Shown one piece after another: positions 21,668-34,507 of a stretch of 64,000 bases of DNA. Origin of the DNA: Saussurea involucrata. Taxonomy: Eukaryota; Streptophyta; Magnoliopsida; Asterales; Asteraceae. The DNA lies in NCBI GenBank assembly GCA_033807775.1, contig CM066326.1, forward strand, positions 89,132,873-89,196,872, written 5' to 3'. A program made the translations under genes and the position numbers. Every line of letters starts with the position of its first letter. The first letter of the stretch is position 1. The notes under the pieces are model-generated. The model made no database searches. It had not been told where the DNA came from and saw only the letters and a list, made by a program, of their open reading frames with translations.

Positions 21668-22826
21668 ATGGCATATTCTACTGCTGCTCCTACCACTGAG
21701 AAATCTCCTGCTACGGAGAAACTGAATCTACCAAAGGCTCCTCAGGTCAAGTTCACGCTTGAGAAAGTAGACTTCTCAAAATCCAACAATCTCTATGCGC
21801 TTTTCGATTTTCCTCCGAAGAAGCAAGTCAAGCATCTGGATGATGCTGTGAATTTTCTCCAAACCTGCTGCCTATTCAAAGCCTTAACCTTCGTACCCCC
21901 TGCCCATAAATTTCTTCTATCTCAGTTTTGGTATACTGCTAGACACACTCAGGTTCCTTCTTCAAAGGATCCTAAGAAACTCCTTGATGTCATTCTCTGT
22001 GACACCAAATTTGGCACAACCAAAATCAACCCTGCCATTATAAGGAAAGCACTCAGCCTACCCACTGCCACCAAAGAAAAACCCTTTGTCTCTCTGTCAA
22101 ACCACAAAAACCATGTTGATAGGGAAGCCATCACTGCATCCTTTGATGCAATGGGTTACGCATGGGACACAGGGAGGGACAAGGAGATTGAGAAGAAACT
22201 GACCCTCATCAAGAAGTCCAAAATGCCAAGCGAGATGAACTTCATCTTCGCACACCTGATAAGCTGCATGACAGCGAATAGTGGCTCCTCTGATCAAGCT
22301 GCCCAACCTCAGCAAGCAATGGGTTATGCATTGCTGAAAGGTCTACATGTTGACTGGCCTCAATCATCTATGACGATCTTGCGTTCAGAGTAGATATGGC
22401 CGATAGATCTTTATGGGTTCCTTATCCCAGATTCATCAGCACCATCTTTCAACTTGGACTTGGGGACAAATACCCAAAAGAGGGTGATTTGAGACTCTCT
22501 CAGGTTGGCCCTAAGGTGATCTGAGACTCTCCCAACTTGGTTCCAAAAGAATCAAGAAAACCAAGGAGCAACCCCCCTAGCATTCACATGTTGAAGACTC
22601 CACAACTCATCTTGAAGAGCTGATGGATAGTTCAGTGGTACGCTCTGCCACAGCTGATCAAGCCACCCCTTCCATCCCAGCTTCAGTGTCTCTAAACGCT
22701 GAAGTTATAAACTTGGAACTGAACCCACCTCCTTCAGCCTCTCTAGAGACTGAAGTGATTTTCAGCGAACCCAACGCTGAACCCCGCACCCAACCCACTT
22801 TCTCAACCATCATTCCTCCCACCTCT
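21668..22826 (+). pseudogene. Sirevirus A post-pol ORF (aORF/env-like position), part 1
   Basis: ATG at 21668 (MAYSTAAPTTEKS) opens a frame with a globular segment containing NNLYALFDFPPKK, AVNFLQTCCLFKALTFVPP and LLSQFWYTARHT. A frameshift at about 22370 is followed in another frame by LWVPYPRFIST, shared with sirevirus B. After further stops a Pro/Ser-rich stretch runs to 22826 where chromovirus C interrupts. No signal peptide or membrane segment is visible, so although it sits where 'env-like' ORFs are reported in sireviruses I do not call it an envelope. Function unknown. Confidence 0.6.
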
Positions 22827-22831
22827 CCTTT

Positions 22832-24475
22832 TGTAACGACCCGGAATCCCATACATAGTTCAAATAGCATACATTGCACAACGTCGTAAAAACAAGAGAT
22901 ACATCGTATAACAAATACGGTCCCCTAGTCGTTTCAAACATTCAATACATCATCACAAACGTTTACTTAGTAAATTTACATCATTACTAATAACATGCTA
23001 TATCTACTAAACACATCATAGTCTTCAACTACATAGTCCTCCAAAAGCTATTCGCGGTTTAACCTTTTTATTTGCTCTTACTCGATCCACGACCTGAAAT
23101 ACATATTTTTAAAACAAAATGAGGGTTAGACCTTGAGGTCTAGTGGGAAAATCCCCGTTAGTTAAAAACCATTTGCACAACATCATACACATAATTCACA
23201 TAGGAATACCAATTAAAACTCATGCATCATGTATCTTTCCATCTCATTCTCTTGGCCATATTAATTGGTTGCGAGCCAATTAATTAATTTACACCACTGT
23301 ACTGAATACAGCCAACACCACTATCCCTCTATACAGCCAACATACACCGATCCTAAGCCCGGCCAACTAGCACTCATGCAGTGTAATACTCATATAAACA
23401 TCATATGCACATTATTACACTTATTCACATATATGTATTCCAGTTAGAAAACATTTTAAGTAAAAACTCACTTGTTTGCTTAACAAAACTCTTCCCGTTC
23501 TTTTCCAACAGATTTAGCTTTCACCTTCGATTCACAGTATCTGAAACAAGTATATATAGATATCTCTTTACCAAATAGATCACATCAGACATACTAGGAC
23601 CAAGAACTTTAGATAAATCTATCTAAATCCTATTCTCAATTATTTCCCACAAACCCGTACTTAAGTTAAGTCCACAGTATATTCAGTCCTCATTCATTCC
23701 CTATCCAAGAATTAACAAAACACAGATTACGGAATACTTGACAGCATCTAAACTCTCAAAATTGGCCAAACAGCAAAAGTTCTCGGACAACCCAAACTTC
23801 CCGGACAACACTAACAATCCAGACAACACCAACTTTCCGGATATCATTACCAATCCGGATAACATAACTATCCGGACAACACAACAATCCGGACACTATC
23901 CGGTAAATCATTTCATCCGGAAACTAGAGAAAATAGGACTTACCCGGTTAATCGATTCATCCGGATACCTGCAAGAAAAACTACCGGACACTAACAACAC
24001 ATTATCCGGACACCACCCAAGAAACTACCGGACACATTCATCTTATCCGGAAACCTCTGACTGTTTATCCATTTTCTACCCAGAAATCGACTGAATCATT
24101 ACTAGATGTGAAATTGATGATTCTACTCCGATATAAACCTTCCAATACCAATTACAAACATAAATTACAAAGGAACATACCTTAATTTCACTTCCAAGCA
24201 CTTCAATTGGAGCTTTATCCTTAAGACACTTTCTTCTTTTCTCCCCAAAACACACACACACATTCAGCTGATAATATCTGAGTTGTGTGAAATATCTGAA
24301 GTCTAATGGTGATAATATCAACCTAATTTTCATTTTAGACCTTAAGCTTTCCTTTAATGACCCAAAACACCTTTAACTCCTAATTTAACCCAAACTTACC
24401 CTAAACATCAATTATAAAGTTAAATAATTTTAACGAAACTAACATTTAACTAATGAACTTACCCGGGGTATTACA
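22832..24475 (-). mobile_element. 3' LTR of chromovirus C (left)
   Basis: TGTAACGACCCGG at the left, GGGGTATTACA at the right (plus-strand reading). On the coding strand a CCGG-rich cluster (about 23785-24050, 13 CCGG sites) precedes a TATATATA at about 23549-23556. Confidence 0.88.
23785..24052 (-). repeat. ATCCGGA(C) motif cluster in the left LTR of C
   Basis: Thirteen CCGG palindromes in about 270 bp, mostly as ATCCGGA or ACCGGAC, in otherwise AT-rich sequence. A shorter version lies in the right LTR at 30290-30525. The translation of this stretch gives a spurious Asn/Asp/Pro-repeat peptide. Confidence 0.75.
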
Positions 24476-24490
24476 TCATCTCCCCCTTAA
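24476..24490 (-). other. Polypurine tract of chromovirus C
   Basis: On the minus strand TTAAGGGGGAGATGA abuts the 3' LTR. This is the standard plus-strand DNA priming site of LTR retrotransposons. Confidence 0.8.
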
Positions 24491-24514
24491 AAGAATTCCG
24501 TCCCGGAATTCGGT

Positions 24515-25924
24515 TTAGGCAAAAAGGTGCGGATACTTAGTTTTCATTTCTGATTCTGATTCCCAAGTAGCATCCTGACCCCTATGATGTCTCCACTGAA
24601 CTTTCACTTGTCTGATTACTTTGTTCCGCAACACTTTAACTTTGTGGTCAACTATGGCTTCAGGTTCCTCCACATAATTCAGCTTTTCATCAACTTGTAT
24701 ATCTGGTAGAGAAACTGCCTGATCCCGCATAACCAAACACTTTCGGAAATTCGATACATGAAACGCGTTATGAATCATGCTTAACTTTGGCGGAAGATCC
24801 AATCTGTAGGCTACTTCACCGATCCTTTCTACAATTGCAAACGGTCCAATGTATCTCGGGCTCAGTTTACCTTGCTTGCCAAATCGAATGACTCCTTTCC
24901 AAGGCGAGACTTTTAACATTACGAAATCTCCAACTTGGAATTCTAACGACTTTCGACGTCGGTCAGCGTAGCTTTTCTGTCTATCTTGAGCTACTTTCAA
25001 ACGTTCCCGAATCTGAGTAATCTTATCCGCGGTTAACTGAACTATATCAGGCCCCGCTAACTGCTTCTCTCCCACTTCATTCCAACACAGAGGTGTTCGG
25101 CATTTTCTACCATACAGTACTTCAAACGGTGCCGCTTGTATGCTGGAATGATAATTGTTATTGTAAGCAAATTCAATCAACGGTAAATGCTTATCCCATG
25201 ATCCCCCAAAATCAACAATGCAAGCCCGAAGCATGTCTTCTAAAGTCTGAATCGTCCGTTCACTCTGACCGTCAGTTTGAGGATGATACGCCGTACTTAG
25301 CTTTATCTGTGTACCCATTTCTTTTTGGAAGCTCCTCCAAAATCTTGAAGTAAAACGACTATCACGATCAGAAATAATCGAGATTGGAACCCCATGTCGA
25401 GTTACTATTTCGTTGATGTACAACTTGGCTAATCGTTTCAACGAATCAGTTTCTTTTATTGGTAGGAAGTGAGCAGACTTCGTCAATCTGTCAACGATCA
25501 CCCAAATGGCATCAAATCCCTTCGGAGTCCTTGGTAGCTTCGTGATAAAATCTGTAGTAATCTGATCCCATTTCCACATAGGTATTTCAAACCGCTGCAA
25601 CTGACCAAACGACTTTTGATGTTCAATCTTTACCTTCTTACAAGTAGTACAACCTTCCACATGCTGAGCAATGCTTCTTTTTATTCCAGGCCACCAACAA
25701 AATTGTTTCAGGTCTTTATACATCTTATTCGTACCTAGGTGAATAGAAAAACGAGATTGATGAGCTTCTTGTAGTACCTGATCACGTAAACCACCCAAAC
25801 GAGGCACCCAGATTCTGTTTCCCAAACACAACAACCCACGATCATCTTTTACAAGCAATGCTGATATACCCACTAACCGTTCTGGTTTCAAGTATTCTTC
25901 TTGAAAAGCTTCTATTTGACACTT
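24515..25924 (-). pseudogene. Chromovirus C integrase with chromodomain
   Basis: The frame stays open from the amber codon at 25925-25927 to the stop at 24515. In order: the HHCC zinc domain (HLGTNKMYKDL...CTTCKKVK), the catalytic core with TTDFITKLP (Asp), SDRDSRFTSRFW (Asp) and YHPQTDGQSERTIQ (Glu), the GPF module VSPWKGVIRFGKQGKLSPRY..GPF, and a C-terminal chromodomain (YVEEPEAIVDHKVKVLRNK...VQWRHHRGQDATWESE). The catalytic residues are all present. Chromodomains of this class are thought to direct insertion to heterochromatin, fitting its place inside another transposon. The only lesion here is the upstream amber. Confidence 0.85.
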
Positions 25925-26943
25925 CTACAATTCGTCAAAGATGTTAGGTAGGAGTTCAGCTCGTAGAGAAATAGCTTTTATTGTTCCACTCCTTTCTTGA
26001 CGACTTAGTGCATCAGCTACCACATTCGCCTTTCCCGGATGATAAATGATTTCACAGTCGTAATCATTCACCAATTCTAGCCATCTTCTTTGCCTCATAT
26101 TTAGCTCCTTCTGATCGAAAAGATGTTGGAGACTCTTATGAACAGTATAAATTTGACATTTAGAGCCGTAAAGGTAATGTCTCCAAATCTTCAACGCGAA
26201 AACAACTGCTGCCAGTTCCATGTCGTGTGTAGGATACTGTCTTTCATGATCTTTTAACTGAAGAGAAGCATAAGCAATAACCTTTCCACGCTGCATTAGT
26301 ACACAACCCAATCCCAATTTGGAAGCATCACTGTAAACAACAAAATCATCGGAACATTCAGGTAATGCTAGTATCGGTGCGCTATAGAGTTTCTCTTTCA
26401 ATATTCGGAATGCTTCATCCTGTTCTGCTTTCCATTCGAACTTTAGATTCTTCCGGGTTAGCTTAGTGAGAGGAGTAGCGATACAGGAAAAATCTTTTAT
26501 AAACTTTCGATAGTAACCAGCTAAACCCAGAAAACTTCGTACTTCCGTTGGCGTCTTCGGCGGTTCCCATTTTTCAATTGCTTCTACCTTCGTCGGATCA
26601 ACTTGAATACCTTTCTCGGAAACTACATGCCCCAGAAACTGAACTTCCCGTAGCCAGAATTCACACTTAGAGAACTTAGCGTATAATTGTTCCTTCTTTA
26701 ACAATTCCAGAATTAACCGAAGATGTTGTGCGTGATCCTCTTTGGATCGGGAATAGATAAGTATATCATCGATAAATACAATAACAAATCTATCGAGATA
26801 CGGCTTACATACCCTATTCATTAAATCCATAAAAGCAGCTGGAGCGTTCGTCAATCCAAAAGGCATCACTAAGAATTCATAGTGACCATACCGTGTGCGA
26901 AAAGCAGTTTTCAGAACGTCTTCTTCTTTAACCTTCAGTTGAT
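25925..26943 (-). pseudogene. Chromovirus C reverse transcriptase (C-terminal part) and RNase H
   Basis: Continues the RT after a frameshift near 26944-26956, where the conserved KIDLRSGYHQL motif changes frame (KIDLK then YHQLK in the next frame). It contains MPFGLTNAPAAF and the active-site FIDD of VIVFIDDILIYS, then the thumb (FLGHVVSEKGIQVDP, FLGLAGYYRKFI) and RNase H (VVYSDASKLGLGCVLMQ, ADALSRQE). It ends at an in-frame TAG at 25925. Next to it the frame continues unchanged into integrase, so a single base change made the stop. Confidence 0.85.
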
Positions 26944-29075
26944 GGTAGCCAAATCTTTAGATCAATCTTGGAGAAATAACAAGCTCCAACTAATTGATCG
27001 AAGAGATCATCAATTCTGGGAAGCGGATATTTGTTCTTGGTCGTACGCTTATTCAGTTCCCGATAATCAATACACATCCTCATTGAACCATCCTTCTTTT
27101 TCACAAACAGAACCGGTGCTCCCCACGGCGAAGAACTGGGTCTGATGAAGCCTTTATCTGAAAGATCCTGCAGTTGAGTCATCGTCTCTTTCATCTCTAG
27201 ATGTGCCAAACGATACGGTGCACGGGCAACAGGAGCGGCTCCAGGAATCAGATCTATACCAAACTCTACTTGTCTAACGGGCGGAAGGCTAGTCAAATCT
27301 TCTGGAAAAACTTCCGGAAATTCACGAACAACCGGAATATCTCTCAGCTTATTCTTTTCTAGCTTAATATCTATCACATAAGCTAAGTAAATTGAGCAGC
27401 CTTTATTGATACACTTACGAGCTTTCAACAAAGAGATAAGGCAAGACTGATGATTTCTACGGTCACCATAAATCACTACTGGTCCCTTCTCACGTAAAAC
27501 AACATTTATCAACTTCTTATCACAAACTATATTAGCCTGATTCTCGGCTAACCAATCCATTCCCACTACCACATCAAACTCGATCAAGGCTATAAGAAAT
27601 AACTGAATAGGCACTCCACACCCATCTATGTTTATCAAACAACTATCAAATACCTCATTAACCGGTACTTGATTATCATTAGCCGTATCTACCATTAACG
27701 CATGATCTAACACTTTAGGCTTTAAATGCATATAGGAAGCAAAAGAAGGCGACACAAACGATCGGTTTGCACCGGAATCAAATAACACTTTAGCACGTGT
27801 AGAATTTATTAAGAATGTACCTGTAACCACATCGGGAGTCTCATCTGCTTCTTGCTCTGTCATCTGGAAGGCACGGCCCCTTGCTCTTGGTACTTCTGGC
27901 CTTGGTACTACCGGTCTAACACCCGTTGGTCTTACTGACGTACCACCCGGTTGTATTCTCCCCAGTGGACAATCGGACTGAAGGTGATCAGGAGAATTGC
28001 ACGAGTAACAAAATCTAACTACTCGACAGTCTTTAGCAATATGACCGATCTTTCCACACTTATAACAGTTTCTAGGATCAACTTGACAACTTCCTTGATG
28101 AAAACGGTGGCACTTTGGGCAAGGTCTTTCAACTGGTTGGAAAGGTGGACGGTTATCAAATCGCTGAAACCTGGACTTCTTCGGATCATACTGCGGTCCT
28201 TCCCACTTTCTTTTCCCCACATTCTTATCACTAGTACTTCTCCCTTTATCTTGTTCCACGGTTTCCGCGGCGTCTACTGCGGCGGAGAAAGTTTCTGGTC
28301 CTTTAGCAATCACAAAACTTCTGACTTCTGCATTCAATCCAAAGATAAACCTTTCAATCTTCATGGCCTTCGTAGCAACGTAGTATTCCGCAAAATGAGA
28401 CTTTTCCAAGAAACGAGTGGTGTAGTCCCGAACTGACAAATTCCCTTGCTGCAAGTTCATAAACTCCCCTTCCAATTGTTTAACTGCGGCTTGAGGACAA
28501 AACTGTTTCCTGAAAGCTATCACGAATTCTTCCCAAGAGTAAGTAGAATATATATCAGATCCTCCCGAGGAAATATGTGCTTCCCACCAGTATAGGGCAT
28601 CGCCGTTTAACATTGCAGTTCCATAAAGTACTCTATCCTCTTCAGCGCATTTACTAGTCTTGAAAATAGCTTCTATTTCCTTCAGCCACTTCATAGCTTT
28701 CACTGGATCCCGATCTCCCGAGTAAGTTGGAAGCCTACAACTTAAGAACATTTTATAGTCACACTTTCTTTGTACTGGTGTGATTGTAGGTGTAATAGGC
28801 ATCTCGTCTTCCTGACCAGGATCTGGTGTATCAACTTCATTATGACGAGTTCGATCAAACATGGCTTGTATACTGGTCTGCAGTCTTCCCATTTCGGCTG
28901 TTAAATCGTCCCTAGTAACAAATTCATTACCTCGCGGCGGAGCTCCACTCCCAGTTCTACCCCCAATTCTGCCTCCACCTCTTTCTCCCCCTCTTCCCCT
29001 TCCTCCGGTTGTTGGGTTTGTTCTATTCAGATTTCCTCCTCCTTCCTGATTCGTTTGTCTAGTACCACTTGCCAT
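26944..29075 (-). pseudogene. Chromovirus C gag, protease and RT N-terminus
   Basis: ATG at 29075 (MASGTRQTNQEGG). A Gly/Arg-rich N-terminus is followed by the retrotransposon gag domain (about residues 110-260, YSWEEFVIAFRKQFCP), CCHC knuckles CYKCGKIGHIAKDC and CYSCNSPDHLQSDC (about 340-375), aspartic protease VLFDSGANRSFVS (about 430-445) and the start of RT (FVKKKDGSMRMCIDYRELNK, YPLPRIDDLFDQL). It goes out of frame after FSKIDL. All motifs up to there look intact. Confidence 0.88.
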
Positions 29076-29318
29076 TCTGTTGATTCAAACAAGGTTAATA
29101 TACACATAAGCACATACCCCATATAACAAGGTATTCCAGTTCAAACATGTACATGTAAGATCACAATTACACTGGCCAGGTGTAATCTGAAATTACCTTA
29201 CATGATGTTCCTTCTACCTTTTTATATTTAACATCCCAAGGTTCTACAATAATAAGGACATCTTACTTCACATACAGTTTAAGTATAGGTACAGATACAA
29301 ATACCTAAATCCCTTAAA

Positions 29319-29336
29319 CTAGGGCTCTGATACCAT
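29319..29336 (-). other. Primer-binding site of chromovirus C
   Basis: Reading the minus strand, ATGGTATCAGAGCCC begins two bases after the 5' LTR and contains TGGTATCAGAGC, complementary to initiator Met-tRNA. The leader 29076-29318 between it and the gag ATG has no further features I recognise. Confidence 0.88.
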
Positions 29337-29337
29337 C

Positions 29338-30953
29338 TGTAACGACCCGGAATCCCATACATAGTTCAAATAGCATACATTGCATAACGTCGTAAAAAAA
29401 CAAGAGATACATCGTATAACAAATACGGTCCCCTAGTCGTTTCAAACATTCAATACATCATTACAAACGTTTACTTAGTAAATTTACATCATTACTAATA
29501 ACATGCTATATCTACTAAACACATCATAGTCTTCAACTACATAGTCCTCCAAAAGCTATTCGCGGTTTAACCTTCTTATTTGCTCTTACTCGATCCACGA
29601 CCTGGAATACATATTTTTAAAACAAAATGAGGGTTAGACCTTGAGGTCTAGTGAGAAAATCCCCGTTAGTTAAAAACCATTTGCACAACATCATACACAT
29701 AATTCACATAGGAATACCAATTAAAACTCATGCATCATGTATATTTCCATCTCATTCTCTTGGCCATATTAATTGGTTGCGAGCCAATTAATTAATTTAC
29801 ACCACTGTACTGAATACAGGCAACACCATTGACCCTCTGTACAGCCAACATACACCGGTCCTAAGCCCGGCCAACTAGCACTCATGCAGTGTAATACTCA
29901 TATAAACATCATATGCACATTATTACACTTATTCACATATATGTATTCCAGTTAGAAAAACATTTTAAGTAAAAACTCACTTGTTTGCTTAACAAAACTC
30001 TTCCGGTTCTTTTCCAACAGATTTAGCTTTCACCTTCGATTCACAGTATCTGAAACAAGTATATACAGATATCTCTTTACCAAATAGATCACATAAGACT
30101 TACTAGGACCAAGAACTTTAGATAAATCTATCTAAATCCTATTCTCAATTATTTCCCACAAACCCGTACTTAAGTTAAGTCCACAGTATATTCAGTCCTC
30201 ATTCATTCCCTATCCAAGAATTAACAAAACACAGATTACAGAATACTTGACAACATCTAAACTCTCAAAATTGGCCAAACAGCAAAAGTTCCCGGACAAC
30301 CCAAACTTCCCGGACAACACCAACTTTCCGGATATCATTACCAATCCGGATAACATAACTATCCGGACACTATCCGGCAAATCATTTCATCCAGAAACTA
30401 GAGAAAATAGGACTTACCCGGTTAATCGATTCATCAGGATACCTACAAGAAAAACTACCGGACACTAACAACACATTATTCAGACACCACCCAAGAAACT
30501 ACCGGACACATTCATCTTATCCGGAAACCTCTGACTGTTTAACCATTTTCCACCCAGAAATCGACTGAGTCATTACTAGATGTGAAATTGATGATTCTAC
30601 TCCGATAGAAACCTTCCAATACCAATTACAAACATAAATTACAAAGGAACATACCTTAATTTCACTTCCAAGCACTTCAATTGGAGCTTTATCCTTAAGA
30701 CACTTTCTTCTTTTCTCCCCAAAACACACACACACACACATTCAGCTGATAATATCTGAGTTGTGTGAAATATCTGAAGTCTAATGGTGATAATATCAAC
30801 CTAATTTTGATTTTAGACCTTAAGCTTTCCTTTAATGACCCAAAACACCTTTAACTCCTAATTTAACCCAAACTTACCCTAAACATCAATTATAAAGTTA
30901 AATAATTTTAACGGAACTAACATTTAACTAACGAACTTACCCGGGGTATTACA
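29338..30953 (-). mobile_element. 5' LTR of chromovirus C (right)
   Basis: 1616 bp, differing from the left LTR mainly by small deletions in the CCGG cluster (a few tens of bp around 30290-30370) and scattered substitutions. A CA microsatellite differs in length near 30725. Confidence 0.88.
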
Positions 30954-30958
30954 CCTTT

Positions 30959-32889
30959 GGTCACTCAATCTCTTCCCCTATTCTCCTCAACAAATATCTT
31001 CCTCAGCGACACTACTGCTGAACATCTTCAGAGGATGATAGAACAAAACACAGGACCTGCAGGTACTTCCAGTCGTCAAGGAACTATTGAAGACGACTAT
31101 GAAACTTTCACAGGGTTACGAGGCTTCAACAACTTCACCAACCCGCCTGCAGGTATACACATTATCCCAAACACTTCTTTCTCTCAACCCCAAACTTCTG
31201 AGCTTTCCTCTGTTCATAAGTTAATAACTGTTTCAGGTCCTAATTTGGGGGATATCAACACCTCCCTGAAGGCCCTGGAAACAAAGATGGAATCATACAA
31301 CACCATTCTCTCCACCAACTCTTCAGCGGTTACAGACGCTTGATAGAACCTCAAGAAGCTGACCGAGGTTGTTGACACGAAAGCCTCCAAAGCTAATATG
31401 GAGAAGGTGGATGGTAGCATTGCAACTTTTGCTACCACCCTCGCTGAAACTTCCTCAAACATCAACAATCTCAACCTCACCAACACCACCCTTGCAACAA
31501 ACTTCACCACTCTGTCCAATGAAGTCACATCATTGAAAACAGAGGTTGGTACTCTTAAGGGTGAGGTTACGACGGTCAAAGATCTACTTCAGCAGATACT
31601 CAATTGCCTGGATGCTCCAAAGTCTCACTTTACTCAGGCCGATAGAGAAGATCTTCGGAAACTCGCCCCTGCTATATCTGTCCTTGAAGACAGATTAGCA
31701 GCGGTTGAACTTTGTATGGGAATCACTGGCCAAGAAGACAGTGATCCTCATACTACTGCTGCTGTTGGTGTTGCTGATATTCCTCTTGCCTCCCCTCCTC
31801 ATAATGTGGAAGAAGGGGAGAAGAGAGCTGAAGACCTTCCCCATAATGATGAGGGGGAGAAGAAAAATGAAACTGCTGCTTCTACTTCACAACCTCAGGG
31901 AGTTGAAAACCCTGAGGGAACCGAGAAACTTCCCTCTGGTTCTGAGGGGGAGCAACTCGAAGAGCAACACAAAGAAGTCGTTGCTGATGTGACCGTACCT
32001 TATGCTGATGAGGTCGAGTCTGAAGAAGAAGAAGAAGATGAAGACGAAGAACCCATCGATATCGATGATGAAGAACCATCATCATCCCCTAAAGATGATG
32101 ATGATGACGATGATGATGATGATGACTTCTTCTTCGTTGAGCCCAAGAAGGCCCCTGAGAAAGGGATTTCGATAAACGAACCATCAGGGGAGAAGACAAA
32201 GCCTGCAGCATCTGAAGCTGATCAAGGCAAAAACAAAGGCCTCGCTGCAGAAGGCAATCTGGCTATCCTTCAGATTAAGCCAGCTTGTCAGGTACAATAT
32301 CTTCTATTCCCTTATACTACATCCCTCCTCTATCCCTTCTCAATATCAATCCTCCTCTCCATAAAATCTCTATACACTTAACCCTTTTCTCTTTCTTCCC
32401 AACTTTTCTTACTTAAATGATCGCTGTGTTTCAGCTAGTCCTCTCCCCTATTTGAGGATCCCGCTGAAGCTCCTACGACTACACCAGAAATAATCCTAGC
32501 CACAAGAGCTGAAAAATAATCCCAGTCTTGGATTTAACCACTGAGACTGATGAACCTGAAGAACAGCTGCTCTCTCACAAAAACAGACCTTCCTTGGCTC
32601 CTCAAAAGCTAAGTGAAGAGGATCAAGAAAAGAGAGATGCAATGATCAAACAGCTTGAAGATTAGCGAATCATTCTTCCTCGTGACAAAATCCCTGCTCC
32701 CACAAAGTTCAGGATATCAAGGAAAGAATACGAGGATCATCTAAGAGCTGAAAGATTACTCGTCGAAAAGAAGGAAGCTGAAGAAAAAGACAAGGCTCTC
32801 GCCATCCAGCTTGTTCAACAATCGGTGAAAGACCCCGCGCTGAAAAGAACTCCCATTGATGTCCAACGTCAGCTATGGGATGATGCCTG
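30959..32889 (+). pseudogene. Sirevirus A post-pol ORF, part 2 (coiled coil and acidic region)
   Basis: Resumes after chromovirus C. 30957-31343 is Ser/Thr-rich and ends at a TGA. The frame of 31398-32381 carries a heptad-like region (NNLNLTNTTLATNFTTLSNE then VTSLKTEVGTLKGEV), consistent with a coiled coil, followed by Glu-rich and Asp-rich runs (EEEEEDEDEEP and eleven consecutive Asp at about 32096-32129). After another break, sequence coding RAERLLVEKKEAEEKDKA-like charged residues continues to about 32889, where insert G begins. The sequence shows at least three frame breaks. Function unknown; no enzyme motif seen. Confidence 0.55.
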
Positions 32890-34507
32890 ATATGCATTAA
32901 TTATTTAATGCATATTAGGTCTTTTTCTTTCCAATTTGAGTCATTTTATCTCTAATATCCCTAACATTGAGTCATTTTATTTACTTATTTTCCTTTTTAT
33001 TGTTTATTGGAGCTAGAGTAGTGAATGACCTGTTTTATGATTGAGAATGGCTGATTGTGTTCATTTTGACAGAATTTTCTAGTGCAGATCCATGCTGCAG
33101 CATGCTGCAGCACGACATGCCTGGACAGATTACTTTTTTGGGACGTGGAGCTGTACTTTTTGGCTATGTGGTGCTTAATGAAGAAGCTTCCAAATCTGGC
33201 TGGAATTAATTTAATGCAAACCTCTTTAATATTGTCAATACTTTTTTTTTGTACTTTGTCTCTTAAAAACTTTGGGACCAAGTCTTGTAATATTACTTTT
33301 GTGCCCTTCCTTTTCCTTCCTATATAAGGAGAGGTTGGGGTTAGTCTTAGAGGTTACCTAGTTACCAACTTAATCTCTTGCTATTATTATTATTTGAGTG
33401 CAAGTATTTCGAGATTCCCTTGAGATCTTGCAATATCAAGTTTTATAATTCAAGTGTTTTTGTTTACAATTTTTGTTCTTCTTGCTTTCCATCTTCTAAT
33501 TCTTGCAATTTACATTCCTAGTTAATTATTATTCTTGTAATTTACACTCCAAGTCATTTATTATTCTTGTAATTTACATTTCAGTCATTTACATTTATGC
33601 AACTTAATTTACGTCATTTATTGCTTTCTTTACTTTCCGTTATGAGTAGCTAAATTTATTAGTTCGGGTGTTAAACGGAAAGGTGGGATTTTAAACCAAA
33701 GAAAGGTGGACGTTGTTTTGCAATAACAATGTTCCACCATTTCATTCAAGTTTTATAAAAAACAATGACACTTATTGACGAATTGATCACTTGCTAAAGT
33801 GTTAAAGTGCCGTGGACTTAGAGATAAGCCACTGAATGCACGTTAGTTTGAATGATATGGGAAGTAGACTTGAGAGAGTTACTGATAAAGTGACAGTTAT
33901 CATCCATGTTTTTCTAAACTGATTTATTCTCGACAAGTGGTCACTAATCTAAAGTGTTAAAGTGTAGTGGACTTAGAGATAAGCCACTTGGAACACACCA
34001 ACTTGAATGATATGGGAATCGGCTCGAGAGAGCGGTTTTTGATACAAAGAGATTTGGTCGTCCATATATTTTGAGAACTTTATCCCCCACTATAAATAGC
34101 TGGAGACTACACAAAGATGTGTCTAGTTGAATCTAAACAGTAGTGGGAATATTGAAGTCCGAGAGGAATACTCTCAAAATAGATGGTGGATCTAGTTATG
34201 ACAAAACTGCATGCTGCAGCATCCCTGCAGCATGGCCCGCTGGAATTTGTGTTTAAGTCCCACCTTGAAGTTTTACACCCGTGCTTGCTTTAATCTCTGT
34301 TAAACAACATCAAAGTGACAAACCAAACAAAACAAATCAATCTCTTCCAATTCGCCATCTGAAATCATTTCCTTCTTCTACTTTTTATTTAACTTTTTAC
34401 TCCAATCTCTGTGGGACGATATCTGGTATTTTACCATTTTATTACTTGAAAGACGATATTAGATCTCATTGTATACTTGCTTTGAGGTTTGATTAGCACA
34501 CGTCTAT
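32890..34507 (+). mobile_element. Solo LTR-like insert G in sirevirus A
   Basis: A 1.6-kb non-coding insert between two parts of the post-pol ORF. It begins near TGATATGCATTAATT and ends near GCACACGTCTATATG. It has TATATAAGG at 33321, a GCTGCAGCATGCTGCAGC palindrome at 33092-33112 and another near 34210-34234, a tandem repeat at about 33790-34080 (AAAGTGTTAAAGTG.. and GTGGACTTAGAGATAAGCCA units) and the LTR-end-like CTCTGTGGGACGATATC. No primer site or coding region is attached. A candidate TSD is ATATG (left near 32892-32896, right 34506-34510), but the ends are not canonical, so the boundaries are uncertain by some bases. Confidence 0.55.

Larger units (their letters stand above)
22832..30953 (-). 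mobile_element. Chromovirus C (Ty3/gypsy, Tekay/Del-like), complete with LTRs and TSD
   Basis: A minus-strand element with LTRs at 22832-24475 and 29338-30953 and 5-bp TSD CCTTT (22827-22831 and 30954-30958). LTRs run TGTAATACCCC...GGGTCGTTACA on the coding strand. The primer site TGGTATCAGAGC is next to the right LTR and the polypurine tract AAGGGGGAGATGA next to the left. One gag-pol frame (29075 down to 24515) has gag, two zinc knuckles, DSG protease, RT, RNase H, integrase and a C-terminal chromodomain. One frameshift and one amber stop break it. The LTRs look more than 95% identical by eye, so the insertion is recent. Confidence 0.9.

Noticed and set aside
22623..22889. 88-codon frame running across the left end of chromovirus C
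   Set aside because: Its end is read from the inserted LTR. Only the part to 22826 belongs to the sirevirus ORF.
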